From UBA1140 sp964573285 (GTDB lineage: Bacteria > Campylobacterota > Campylobacteria > Campylobacterales > Sulfurovaceae): a DNA stretch of 23,440 bases. The notes beneath the pieces are model-generated. The model was not told the origin of the DNA, ran no database searches, and saw only the letters and a program-made list of their open reading frames with translations. The stretch spans positions 1-23,440 of the forward strand of contig CAZNJD010000040.1 of the NCBI GenBank assembly GCA_964573285.1, written 5' to 3'. The stretch's first letter is position 1. Each line of letters opens with the position of its first letter. The position numbers and the translations under genes are program-made. Of this stretch, positions 1 through 6,795 are shown piece after piece.

Positions 1-174
1 AAAGTTTATATTTTTGAGTTTAAAGTAAATCAAACAGGGGCTTTGGCACAGATAAAGGCGAAGAAGTATCATGAGAGGTATTTAGCTGATTATAATGAGA
101 TTTATATTGTAGGAGTTGAGTTTAATTCTACACAGAGAAATATTGTTGAGTATGAGTGGGAGCAGGTTAAATAA
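1..174 (+). CDS. C-terminal end of a PD-(D/E)XK nuclease-domain protein (partial)
   Basis: An open frame runs from the first base to a TAA at 172-174, so only the last 57 residues are visible. The tail reads YIFEFKV near its start, then a conserved-looking segment with AQIKAKKYHERY and EIYIVGVEF. This matches the C-terminal PD-(D/E)XK nuclease domain of the AAA-ATPase-like/DUF1703 family, where E-x-K (here EFK, residues 6-8 of the visible part) forms half of the active site. The upstream Asp and the ATPase domain would lie outside the window. Such proteins are frequent, often multicopy accessory genes in Campylobacterota and Bacteroidota, and their function is poorly defined. The family call rests on pattern recognition of a short tail. 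Confidence 0.65.
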   Translation, partial: KVYIFEFKVNQTGALAQIKAKKYHERYLADYNEIYIVGVEFNSTQRNIVEYEWEQVK

Positions 175-192
175 TTTTATATCTCTACTCTT

Positions 193-333
193 TTAAGATT
201 TGCTTACTCGCAATACCTCTAGTTCCATCTTCTCTGAAACTGCGTAAGAACTATCAAATTTGAAAAATGAACCCTTATTTTTAGGGATTTGAATTTCTAA
301 AAATGAGGTTCTTAGATAGTCTCTTATAGTCTT
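193..333 (-). other. Possible decayed gene or dispersed repeat in the nuclease-fic gap
   Basis: The 264-base gap between the nuclease tail and the fic stop holds no intact gene. On the minus strand one frame is open for 46 codons from 333 to a TAA at 195-193, bounded upstream by a TAG. It has no credible start or Shine-Dalgarno. A second minus frame over 250-185 reads FREDGTRGIASKQ before its stop. Two near-copies of a short A/T-rich motif (around 263-275 and 297-308) and an imperfect inverted repeat (about 245-256 with 313-325) also lie here. It may be a gene remnant, a dispersed intergenic repeat or a structured 3' region; nothing visible decides between these. Confidence 0.2.
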
Positions 334-400
334 CTAAAATTAATATTATTGTTCATCTTTTTTATAAAATGCCACACTAAAACCTCTACCTAATATTACC

Positions 401-435
401 ATTTGCCACTCGTCCGATTAGGACAAGTAGGGGTT
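401..435. repeat. 35-bp direct repeat, copy 1 (downstream of fic)
   Basis: It aligns base for base with 1653-1687 at 31 of 35 positions; mismatches are at repeat positions 9, 10, 22 and 33. Core shared: CGTCCGATTAG then ACAAGTAGGG. In this copy the core can fold as a hairpin with a 7-bp stem (CTCGTCC with GGACAAG, one G-T pair) and a 5-base loop. It lies 3 bases from the fic stop codon. The two copies flank fic and its promoter. Confidence 0.8.
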
Positions 436-438
436 CTT

Positions 439-1572
439 TTAATTTTTATAATTCAACTCATATCGAGTATTCCTACCACTAAACCCCTCTATCTCTCTGA
501 TAATACCTTTGTTGAGCATATCTTTTAGATGCCTAGAGGCTGTGACTGCGTCTGTTTTGGTTAAGGCTCTGTATTTTTTGTTAGTTAGTCCACCTTCAAA
601 ATTTCCCTCTCCAATATCTAATAGTCTATTTATCACTTTGTTCTGTTTCTCATTGAGTTTTACATATCTTATCTTGTCATAGAATCGTGTTTTTTCTACA
701 ACTTTCTTAATACTTTTTAGTGAAATATCTATAGAGTTCTCAATGCTTTTGGTGTGCCACTCTATCCACTCTGTAACTTCTAAGTTTTTGTTGTATATCA
801 AATTTTGAGTTTTTTCGAGAGAGTTGTAGTAGCCTTGTCTATCTTTATTAATCGCAGATGAGATAGAGTAGTATCGGTTATCTAATCCTCCATCTTTTGC
901 CAAGATATAGTTGACAATGGCTCTGCCTACTCTACCATTGCCATCATCATAAGGGTGAATAGACTCAAACCATAGATGAGCAACAGCACTTTTGACAATA
1001 AAATTTTCGGAGCTACTATTAATATAGTCAATAAGTTGTTTTGTAGATGACTCAATCTCTCTTTGAGGTATTGCTTGGTAGTGTACCCTCTCTCTCCCAA
1101 TTGAGCCTGAGACAATCTGCATCTCATCATGGTCTCTAAAAATACCTCTGTTGACAGGGTAGAGAACTGAACTGTACTCTTCAAAGATAGCAGAGTGCCA
1201 TTTATGGAGTCTCTCAACTGTTAACGCCTCTTGGTTAAATCGGCTATCAAGATAGAGTTCTGTTAGACTATCACTCTTTTTTGTTGATTTGTCATTGGCT
1301 CTGTTGAATCTAATCTCTAGCTTTTTGTGCAGAGATGAGCGTACACTTTCTCGTTTGAGTTCCTCACCCTCTATAAGAGAGGTAGCAATAATCTCATTTA
1401 GAGAGGTCTCAACAGAGAAATTATCATGCTCACCTGTTGCTAGATAACTCATCTTTCCTTTTAGTTCACCACTCTTCTCTATAAGTCGAAAAATCATAGG
1501 CTCTATCTTGCTATAGTCATAAGTAAAGTTAGGAAAATTCTTGTGTTGCCAAATCCATTTTTTTACATTCAT
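439..1572 (-). CDS. fic: Fic family protein (predicted AMP-transferase) with winged-helix C terminus
   Basis: A 377-residue Fic protein, predicted to transfer AMP (or a related nucleotide group) to a hydroxyl side chain of a target protein in the cytoplasm. The catalytic motif HPYDDGNGR is at residues 206-214, with His206 the predicted base. A flap-like segment (GSIGRERVHYQ, 156-166) precedes it. The N terminus (about 1-85) resembles the DUF4172 Fic_N domain and holds TSLIEG (64-69), fitting the inhibitory helix motif (S/T)xxxE(G/N), so this should be a self-inhibited class II Fic. The C-terminal 70 residues look like a winged helix-turn-helix, which could bind DNA. The ATG at 1572 has AGGA 8 bases upstream. 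Two palindromes cover the upstream region. The target is unknown. No separate antitoxin gene is adjacent. Confidence 0.93.
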   Translation of the reverse strand: MNVKKWIWQHKNFPNFTYDYSKIEPMIFRLIEKSGELKGKMSYLATGEHDNFSVETSLNEIIATSLIEGEELKRESVRSSLHKKLEIRFNRANDKSTKKSDSLTELYLDSRFNQEALTVERLHKWHSAIFEEYSSVLYPVNRGIFRDHDEMQIVSGSIGRERVHYQAIPQREIESSTKQLIDYINSSSENFIVKSAVAHLWFESIHPYDDGNGRVGRAIVNYILAKDGGLDNRYYSISSAINKDRQGYYNSLEKTQNLIYNKNLEVTEWIEWHTKSIENSIDISLKSIKKVVEKTRFYDKIRYVKLNEKQNKVINRLLDIGEGNFEGGLTNKKYRALTKTDAVTASRHLKDMLNKGIIREIEGFSGRNTRYELNYKN

Positions 1573-1588
1573 AACATATTCCTGTTAT
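1571..1588. promoter_or_regulatory. Operator-like palindrome 1 at the fic start
   Basis: A perfect inverted repeat ATAACA-N6-TGTTAT overlaps the fic start codon, the Shine-Dalgarno and the predicted -10. It shares half-sites and the 6-base spacer with the palindrome at 1604-1623, and their centres are 34 bp apart. The arrangement fits binding by a dimeric regulator, possibly the winged-helix part of Fic itself. Confidence 0.6.
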
Positions 1589-1611
1589 ATTTAGATGGCT
1601 AATCATAACAA
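1584..1611 (-). promoter_or_regulatory. Predicted fic promoter
   Basis: On the minus strand TTGTTA (1611-1606) and TATAAC (1589-1584) are separated by 16 bases, a reasonable sigma-70 pair. Each hexamer overlaps one of the two ATAACA/TGTTAT palindromes. If used, transcription would start near 1577, leaving only a few bases before the ATG. A start further upstream is also possible because the region is A/T rich. Confidence 0.4.
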
Positions 1612-1623
1612 AAAAATGTTATG
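1604..1623. promoter_or_regulatory. Operator-like palindrome 2 upstream of fic
   Basis: A perfect inverted repeat CATAACA-N6-TGTTATG with an all-A spacer on the plus strand. It has the same half-site and spacer length as the palindrome at 1571-1588 and overlaps the predicted -35. An extra TGTTA half-site lies at 1631-1635. Confidence 0.6.
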
Positions 1624-1652
1624 AATCTCTTGTTAATCATATTATTTTTACT

Positions 1653-1687
1653 ATTTGCCAGCCGTCCGATTAGCACAAGTAGGGTTT
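1653..1687. repeat. 35-bp direct repeat, copy 2 (upstream of fic)
   Basis: Second copy of the repeat at 401-435, 31 of 35 bases identical, same orientation, start to start 1252 bp. The hairpin potential of copy 1 is weakened here by mismatches. Its right edge overlaps the point where a truncated toxin-like reading frame becomes recognisable. Confidence 0.8.
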
Positions 1688-1786
1688 ATTTCCAAAGAGG
1701 AAGCCGAAGATTTTTTAAAAGAGGCAATACATCATGGTTATAGAATTTCTCAGAAATTGATTAAGGGGATGTTTAGAGATAAATAA
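1685..1786 (+). pseudogene. Truncated C terminus of a DUF3368/PIN-type (VapC-like) toxin
   Basis: From 1685 to the TAA at 1784-1786 the plus strand encodes 33 residues beginning FISKEEAEDFLKEAI and continuing with HHGYRIS. This resembles the C-terminal end of DUF3368 proteins, PIN-fold ribonuclease toxins related to VapC, which end with a short helix, a Gly-aromatic-x-Ile-Ser motif and another helix. The frame continues open upstream only through the 35-bp repeat to a stop at 1634-1636, with no start codon, and the catalytic acidic residues are absent. It is therefore a remnant cut at the repeat. The family assignment is tentative because so little remains. Confidence 0.45.
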
Positions 1787-1881
1787 AATGAAGATAATTA
1801 TTATTATCTAAAAAATATTATAAATTTATAAATAATTTATTCCTAACTCCTAACCTGTTATTAACCCCCTCCTCCATTAAT
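1787..1881. other. Short A/T-rich gap with a small hairpin
   Basis: Together with 1573-1684 and the toxin remnant this completes the 309-base stretch without an intact gene. It holds a perfect inverted repeat AGATAAT-TATT-ATTATCT (1792-1809), all weak pairs, between the remnant's stop and the end of the leftward barrel gene. It might serve as a terminator, but it lacks a G/C stem and a clean T run on either strand. I see nothing else. Confidence 0.3.
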
Positions 1882-2670
1882 CTAAAAATCGTAAGTAACC
1901 CCTGCACTGACTGCATCTAGTATAGGTGCATTTTTTTTAGCAACCATTCTCTCATAATCTACAAAAACTCCTACACCTTTTTCTTGGTCACCATGACCAT
2001 CAAAATCTCTTGAATATCTTCCATCTTTTGGTATATCTTTTGATAAATCAACCTCTACACCAGCACCTAATGCCAAGCTTTGACTATCTATATGAGGCAT
2101 ACTACCTTTTGTTTTAGTTTTTGCAGTACCTACTAAACCATATATATTAGAACTATTTCCTATAGGCAACATAGGCTTGATATAAATACCTGCATGTTCT
2201 ACTCTACTACCATCTGATTTCCAATTTGTTTTAAGACCTCTTGCTTCAACTCCGATATATTGATTGAAATCATATCCAACTTTTCCCATCACACCATATG
2301 TGGTATCCTTATTTTCTACTTTTATCCCCTTTTTACAGTGACAACTATCTTTGTATCTAGCTCCTGTAATACCTAATCCTGCATAAAACCCATTAGCAGA
2401 TATATTTCTTTTTGGTTTTGGAATATGTTGTACTACGGGTGCTGGTTTAACCACCACAGGTTTAGGCTCAATATAAACTGGCTCTGGTTCAACGGCTATA
2501 GGCATAGACTCAACATAGGTTGGTTCTTCAATGACAGGCTCCATATATGCCTCTTCATCTGCAACAATAGCATCTTCTATCTCATAATCACTTACTGGAG
2601 ATATATCTCCTCCTGCATAACCCAAACCTCCCAATAATATAATTAGTGTTGATAATTTTAAAATTTTCAT
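1882..2670 (-). CDS. Outer-membrane beta-barrel protein with Pro/Glu-rich N-terminal stretch
   Basis: A 262-residue protein with a clear Sec signal peptide (about residues 1-20, cut likely after GLGYA). Residues about 35-90 are rich in Pro, Glu and Val and look like an extended periplasmic linker (EPEPVYIEPKP, KPAPVV). The rest alternates hydrophobic and polar residues and contains GFYAGLGITGARY and YGVMGKVGYDF. It ends in VSAGVTYDF; a terminal Phe with alternating aromatics is the usual signal for insertion by the BAM complex. It resembles the OMP_b-brl/opacity-type porin superfamily, but the exact role is unknown. The ATG follows GGAAAG. The gene starts 21 bases after the stop of the large surface-protein gene on the same strand, so the two are probably cotranscribed. 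Confidence 0.8.
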   Translation of the reverse strand: MKILKLSTLIILLGGLGYAGGDISPVSDYEIEDAIVADEEAYMEPVIEEPTYVESMPIAVEPEPVYIEPKPVVVKPAPVVQHIPKPKRNISANGFYAGLGITGARYKDSCHCKKGIKVENKDTTYGVMGKVGYDFNQYIGVEARGLKTNWKSDGSRVEHAGIYIKPMLPIGNSSNIYGLVGTAKTKTKGSMPHIDSQSLALGAGVEVDLSKDIPKDGRYSRDFDGHGDQEKGVGVFVDYERMVAKKNAPILDAVSAGVTYDF

Positions 2671-2691
2671 TTTCTTTCCTTTTTTTTAATT

Positions 2692-4464
2692 TTAAATAAA
2701 TTCCTCTCTTTTAATAAAGATGGAGCCTACCAATCCTATAATAAACAATAGAATAATCATACCTATACTATTAATTGATGGTATTGTTGATTTATAAGGT
2801 TTACAATCACAATCTACTGTATTATTATTATCTGTACTAACAATTATATTTGGATTAGTAACAATACCTGCATCATAAATTAAATCATTCTCTACATTTC
2901 CAATATTTAATAGTGCTGTTCTTCCACTACTATCTACATCTGAATCTTTTGCATCATTATCTCCCATATTTTCAGAGGTAAATATATAATTATCAGGTAA
3001 ATTAGTAAAACCTAAACTATAAATACCAGCAGATAGATTATTGAAGTTATACTCTCCACTACTATCTGTAGTCGTTCTTTTAATTACACTACCATTACTA
3101 TCATAAAGAACTACAATAACATCAGAGACACCATTCTCATCACTATCTTGAATACCATCTCGATTTGTATCATACCAAACCTTATCACCTATAGTAATAT
3201 TATCAATTTCCTCTATTGTTGATTGAGGAGTAGGTGTGGCTTGAGGAATGGCTGTTGATTGAGAAGTGGGTGTTGATTGAGGTGTAGGTGTTGATTGTGG
3301 AATAGGTGTTGATTGTGGAATAGGTGTTGGTAATGGAAGAAGTGTTGGTTGTGGAGATGGAGCTACTCTTGTCAAAGTAATTGTAGCCTCATTACTTCTA
3401 CTTCCACAACTATCCCAAACTACATAAGTAACTTCTGTAGGATTACCAACAAAACTTGCCAAAGATACAAAAGAGACTAATCCATTATCTCTTACATGCC
3501 AACTACCCTCATTGGGTACAGTAACAGTTTTATTATTATCACTCAAAATTGCATCTACTGGTATAGAAATAAATTGTACAGTTGAACTATTTAGCTCACA
3601 TTTATCACTATCCTCAACTATATCATTTGATAATATATTGATATTATCTAAAGTACCTGCATAAGGTAAATCCTCACTATCATTAAGAGTTTCAGGTGCT
3701 TTATGAATAGGCTTAGTACAATCACCTGTTAAATGTATTCCATTTTTTTCACTACTATACATATTGGTAATATTATCTTGAGATAGTGCTATATTATATA
3801 TTTTTATCTCATCTAGTTTACCTTTAAAGCTATTCATAGTATTTGAATAAAAATCACCTGTACCGATTAAAAGTTTTTCTGAATTAGAAGATGAGGGGTC
3901 AATAGTATAGTTATTTGTTTTATCCAAAATACCATTTATATATATTTTTATACTCTTAGCATTATTATCTCTAACTAATACAATATGTGTCCATTGGTTT
4001 AAAGGTATAGTAGTAGTAGAGAAAGTATCAGCTAGACCATTATGTTTATATTTAAATTTTCCATTTTCCCATAAGACAAGTGAATATTCAGCATTACTAC
4101 CAAATTTTCTATTTATGATATTTGTATCACCTCCACCTCTTGATATAAGTGCTTGTCTCTGATTTTTATTTGGATTTACCCAAAATGCTATAGTTAGATT
4201 ATTTACCAAATCTAAATTTGCATTATGCTCAACACTCATCATACCATCTCCTGATAGAGATAAGCCATTTTGGATTTTTCCACCATTTATTGAGATATTG
4301 GCATCTCCTCCTAAATTTCCATCCAGACCTCCATTTTGATAATTCTTTGTTGTTCCATCTCCATTACATAATTCAAATCTATATTCTGCTTTTAGTGCAA
4401 AACTCATTGCTGTAGTTGAGACTAACAGCACTCCTATTGTTAATAAATTTCTAAAATAGCTCAT
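2692..4464 (-). CDS. Secreted multidomain surface protein (LamG, CshA-type, SdrD_B) with IPTL-CTERM-like sorting tail
   Basis: A 590-residue predicted exported protein. Order: signal peptide (1-24); a LamG/concanavalin-like domain (about 26-240, with NNLTIAFWVNP and LNQWTHIVLVRD); a CshA-type fibril-like repeat (about 255-367, with VTVPNEGSW and VTYVVWDSCG); a Pro-rich stretch with six 6-residue repeats (381-416); an SdrD_B-type calcium-binding domain (about 424-535, with GDKVWYDTNRDGIQD); then IPSINSIGMI (561-570), a hydrophobic helix (568-584) and the basic tail KREEF. This tail resembles IPTL-CTERM signals processed by exosortase-like proteases, with the usual Trp replaced by Ile. A perfect AGGAGG lies 5 bases before the ATG. 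The domains suggest adhesion or carbohydrate binding; the ligand is unknown. No exosortase gene is in the window. Confidence 0.85.
   Translation of the reverse strand: MSYFRNLLTIGVLLVSTTAMSFALKAEYRFELCNGDGTTKNYQNGGLDGNLGGDANISINGGKIQNGLSLSGDGMMSVEHNANLDLVNNLTIAFWVNPNKNQRQALISRGGGDTNIINRKFGSNAEYSLVLWENGKFKYKHNGLADTFSTTTIPLNQWTHIVLVRDNNAKSIKIYINGILDKTNNYTIDPSSSNSEKLLIGTGDFYSNTMNSFKGKLDEIKIYNIALSQDNITNMYSSEKNGIHLTGDCTKPIHKAPETLNDSEDLPYAGTLDNINILSNDIVEDSDKCELNSSTVQFISIPVDAILSDNNKTVTVPNEGSWHVRDNGLVSFVSLASFVGNPTEVTYVVWDSCGSRSNEATITLTRVAPSPQPTLLPLPTPIPQSTPIPQSTPTPQSTPTSQSTAIPQATPTPQSTIEEIDNITIGDKVWYDTNRDGIQDSDENGVSDVIVVLYDSNGSVIKRTTTDSSGEYNFNNLSAGIYSLGFTNLPDNYIFTSENMGDNDAKDSDVDSSGRTALLNIGNVENDLIYDAGIVTNPNIIVSTDNNNTVDCDCKPYKSTIPSINSIGMIILLFIIGLVGSIFIKREEFI
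3217..3324 (-). repeat. Six tandem 18-bp units coding for PxPQST repeats
   Basis: Residues 381-416 of the surface protein are six hexapeptides: PIPQST twice, PTPQST, PTSQST, AIPQAT and PTPQST. The first two are identical at DNA level over 18 bp. It is likely a flexible spacer between the CshA-type and SdrD_B-type domains, and copy number could change by slippage without breaking the frame. Confidence 0.9.
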
Positions 4465-4554
4465 GCTATCCTCCTAAATATAATATTTATGATTTTACTT
4501 CTTGTTAATATATAACACATGATAACATATTTAGTTTTAAACATAATTTAATAT

Positions 4555-4560
4555 ATTATA
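4555..4560 (-). promoter_or_regulatory. Candidate -10 for the surface-protein/barrel operon
   Basis: TATAAT on the minus strand in the 231-base gap upstream of the surface-protein gene. It would give a leader of roughly 84 bases before the ATG at 4464. Several other A/T-rich hexamers in 4480-4560 could serve equally well, and no clear -35 is seen. Confidence 0.3.
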
Positions 4561-4657
4561 ATTTATTAAAAAGAGATACAATCAATATTAGATTTTATAT
4601 TATTTTTTCTTTGAAGATGATTTTAAGTTTGATATTTTTATATTATTTTAAGAATTC

Positions 4658-4682
4658 TACTAGAGGCTAAGTACCTCTAGTA
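4658..4682 (-). terminator. Hairpin just downstream of fusA
   Basis: A perfect 9-bp stem TACTAGAGG / CCTCTAGTA with a 7-base loop starts 13 bases beyond the fusA stop codon. Reading leftward the stem is followed by an A/T-rich stretch without a clean T run, so it may be a weak terminator or a 3'-end stabiliser of the str operon transcript. Confidence 0.5.
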
Positions 4683-4695
4683 TTAGTAAAGAGTT

Positions 4696-6783
4696 TTAGT
4701 TTCTCTTTGCGATAATCTCTTTTGCAACATTTGCAGGAACTTCATCATAGTGGTCAAATTCCATAGCATAAGTAGCTCTTCCTTGTGTCATAGAACGCAA
4801 GTCTGTTGAGTAACCGAACATTTCAGATAATGGTACGAAAGCATCAACAATTTTGTTTCCTGCTCTATCACCCATACCTCTTACGATACCTCTTCTTTTA
4901 GAGACATCACCAATAACATCACCCATAAAGTCTTCTGGTACTTCTACTTCAACTTTCATCATTGGTTCAAGAATAACAGGATTTGCTTCTCTACAACCAT
5001 CTCTAAATCCCATTGAACCTGCAAGTTTAAATGCCATCTCAGATGAATCCACATCATGATAACTACCATCATATAGAGTAACTTTTACATCTTCTACAGG
5101 ATAACCTGCTTGAATACCTCTAAGCATCGCTTCTTGGATACCTTTGTTGACTGGTTGAATAAACTCTTTTGGTACAACCCCACCTTTGATTGCATCAACA
5201 AACTCATAACCAAATCCTGCTTCTTGTGGTTCAATATGTAGATAAACATGACCATATTGTCCTCGTCCACCTGACTGTTTAGCATATTTATACTCTTTTT
5301 TGACAGCAGTTCTGATAGTTTCACGATATGCAACTTGTGGTGCACCAACTTCTGCTTCTACCTTAAACTCTCTCTTCATTCTATCAACCAAAATTTCAAG
5401 GTGAAGTTCACCCATACCAGAGATAATAGTTTGACCAGATTCTTCATCAGAACTTACTCTAAATGATGGGTCTTCTGCTGCTAGTTTACCTAATGCAATA
5501 CCCATTTTCTCTTGGTCAGCTTTTGTTTTTGGCTCAACTGCAACAGATATAACTGGGTCTGGGAAATCCATTCTTTCCAAAATAACTTTATCAGAAGCAT
5601 CACATAGTGTATCACCTGTAGTTGTATTTTTAAGACCAACAACAGCACCAATCTCTCCAGCATAAATTGCTTTAACTTCTTCTCTCTTGATAGCATGCAT
5701 CTTCATAATTCTACCAATTCGTTCTTTTTTATCTTTGGTTGAATTATGAACATAAGAACCTGACTCTAAAATACCACGATAAACACGAATAAATGTCAAC
5801 TGTCCTACAAATGGGTCAGTCATAATTTTAAATGCCAATGCAGCAAATGGACCATCATCTGTTGATTCAACAATAATCTCAGCATCCTCATCATCCATCA
5901 TAGTACCTTTGATAGCAGGTGATTCAACTGGAGATGGAAGATAAGCAACAACTGCATCAAGTAGAGTTTGAACACCTTTATTTTTAAAAGCAGTTCCTAC
6001 AGTCATAGGAACAATATGCATACCAATTGTAGCTGCTTTAATTCCAGCCATAATCTCTTCTTTGCTAATATCTTCGCCCTCTAAGAATTTTTCCATAAGT
6101 TCTTCTTGACCATCAACTTCAGCAATACTTTCAATCAGTTTCTCACGATACTCCTCAACAATCTCTTCCATATCTTCAGGAATTTTTTCCACATGGTAGT
6201 TAGAACCCATAGCAGCATCAGTATCCCAAACAATTGCTTCCATTCTTACAAGGTCAACAACACCTCGGAAATTATCTTCTACACCAATTGGAAGTTGAAT
6301 AGGTACAGGATTACCTTTGAGTCTATCTTTAATTTGTCTCTCAACTTCATAAAAATCTGCACCTGTTCTATCATATTTATTGACAAAAACAATTGATGGT
6401 ACACCGTAACGATTTCTTTGTCTCCAAACAGTCTCTGATTGTGGTTGAACCCCACCGACAGCACAAAATACAGAAACAGCACCATCAAGTACTCTCATAG
6501 ACCGTTCAACTTCAATAGTAAAGTCAACATGCCCTGGAGTATCTATAATATTAATCTGTTTACCATCCCATTCACAAGTTGTAGCAGCAGAAGTAATTGT
6601 AATACCTCTCTCTTGCTCTTGTTCCATCCAATCCATTGTTGCAGCACCATCATGTACTTCACCAATTTTATGCTCAACACCTGTATAGAATAAAATTCTC
6701 TCTGTAGTTGTTGTTTTACCTGCATCAATATGTGCAGCAATACCAATATTTCTTACATCTTCGAGTTTGTGCGTTCTTGCCAT
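4696..6783 (-). CDS. fusA: Elongation factor G
   Basis: A 695-residue translation GTPase that drives tRNA-mRNA translocation on the ribosome and, with ribosome recycling factor, subunit splitting. GTP-binding motifs are all present: AHIDAGKT (17-24, P-loop), RGITI (59-63, switch region), DTPGH (81-85) and NKYD (135-138, the NKxD base-specificity motif, with Tyr where Met is more usual). The C-terminal domains are full length compared with typical bacterial EF-G (about 690-705 residues). It is the last gene of the rpsL-rpsG-fusA cluster, with its ATG 12 bases after the rpsG stop codon. No tuf gene follows; a hairpin and the unrelated surface-protein region come next. Confidence 0.99.
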   Translation of the reverse strand: MARTHKLEDVRNIGIAAHIDAGKTTTTERILFYTGVEHKIGEVHDGAATMDWMEQEQERGITITSAATTCEWDGKQINIIDTPGHVDFTIEVERSMRVLDGAVSVFCAVGGVQPQSETVWRQRNRYGVPSIVFVNKYDRTGADFYEVERQIKDRLKGNPVPIQLPIGVEDNFRGVVDLVRMEAIVWDTDAAMGSNYHVEKIPEDMEEIVEEYREKLIESIAEVDGQEELMEKFLEGEDISKEEIMAGIKAATIGMHIVPMTVGTAFKNKGVQTLLDAVVAYLPSPVESPAIKGTMMDDEDAEIIVESTDDGPFAALAFKIMTDPFVGQLTFIRVYRGILESGSYVHNSTKDKKERIGRIMKMHAIKREEVKAIYAGEIGAVVGLKNTTTGDTLCDASDKVILERMDFPDPVISVAVEPKTKADQEKMGIALGKLAAEDPSFRVSSDEESGQTIISGMGELHLEILVDRMKREFKVEAEVGAPQVAYRETIRTAVKKEYKYAKQSGGRGQYGHVYLHIEPQEAGFGYEFVDAIKGGVVPKEFIQPVNKGIQEAMLRGIQAGYPVEDVKVTLYDGSYHDVDSSEMAFKLAGSMGFRDGCREANPVILEPMMKVEVEVPEDFMGDVIGDVSKRRGIVRGMGDRAGNKIVDAFVPLSEMFGYSTDLRSMTQGRATYAMEFDHYDEVPANVAKEIIAKRN

Positions 6784-6795
6784 AACCTTATTTCC

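Noticed and set aside
401..435. REP/RAYT-type element
   Set aside because: The copy has a small palindrome, but no 5' GTAG-type tetranucleotide in the right place and no RAYT transposase is in the window.
927..1217. A 96-codon minus-strand frame inside fic
   Set aside because: It overlaps the catalytic part of the Fic gene in another frame, has low-complexity composition and no domain.
401..1687. CRISPR array or insertion sequence made from the two 35-bp copies
   Set aside because: Only two copies 1.25 kb apart, no regular spacers, no inverted termini and no transposase.
2425..2637. Plus-strand frame antisense to the barrel gene
   Set aside because: Its composition mirrors the Pro/Glu/Val repeats on the other strand, with no start signal or domain.
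4503..4517. TGTTA-N5-TAACA inverted repeat upstream of the surface-protein gene, as a site for the fic regulator
   Set aside because: The half-sites are in the opposite order and the spacer is 5, not 6; in such A/T-rich sequence this is likely chance.
4853..6746. Several open frames of 67-96 codons on both strands inside fusA
   Set aside because: All lie within the fully conserved EF-G coding sequence in other frames and have no recognisable product; they are chance frames.
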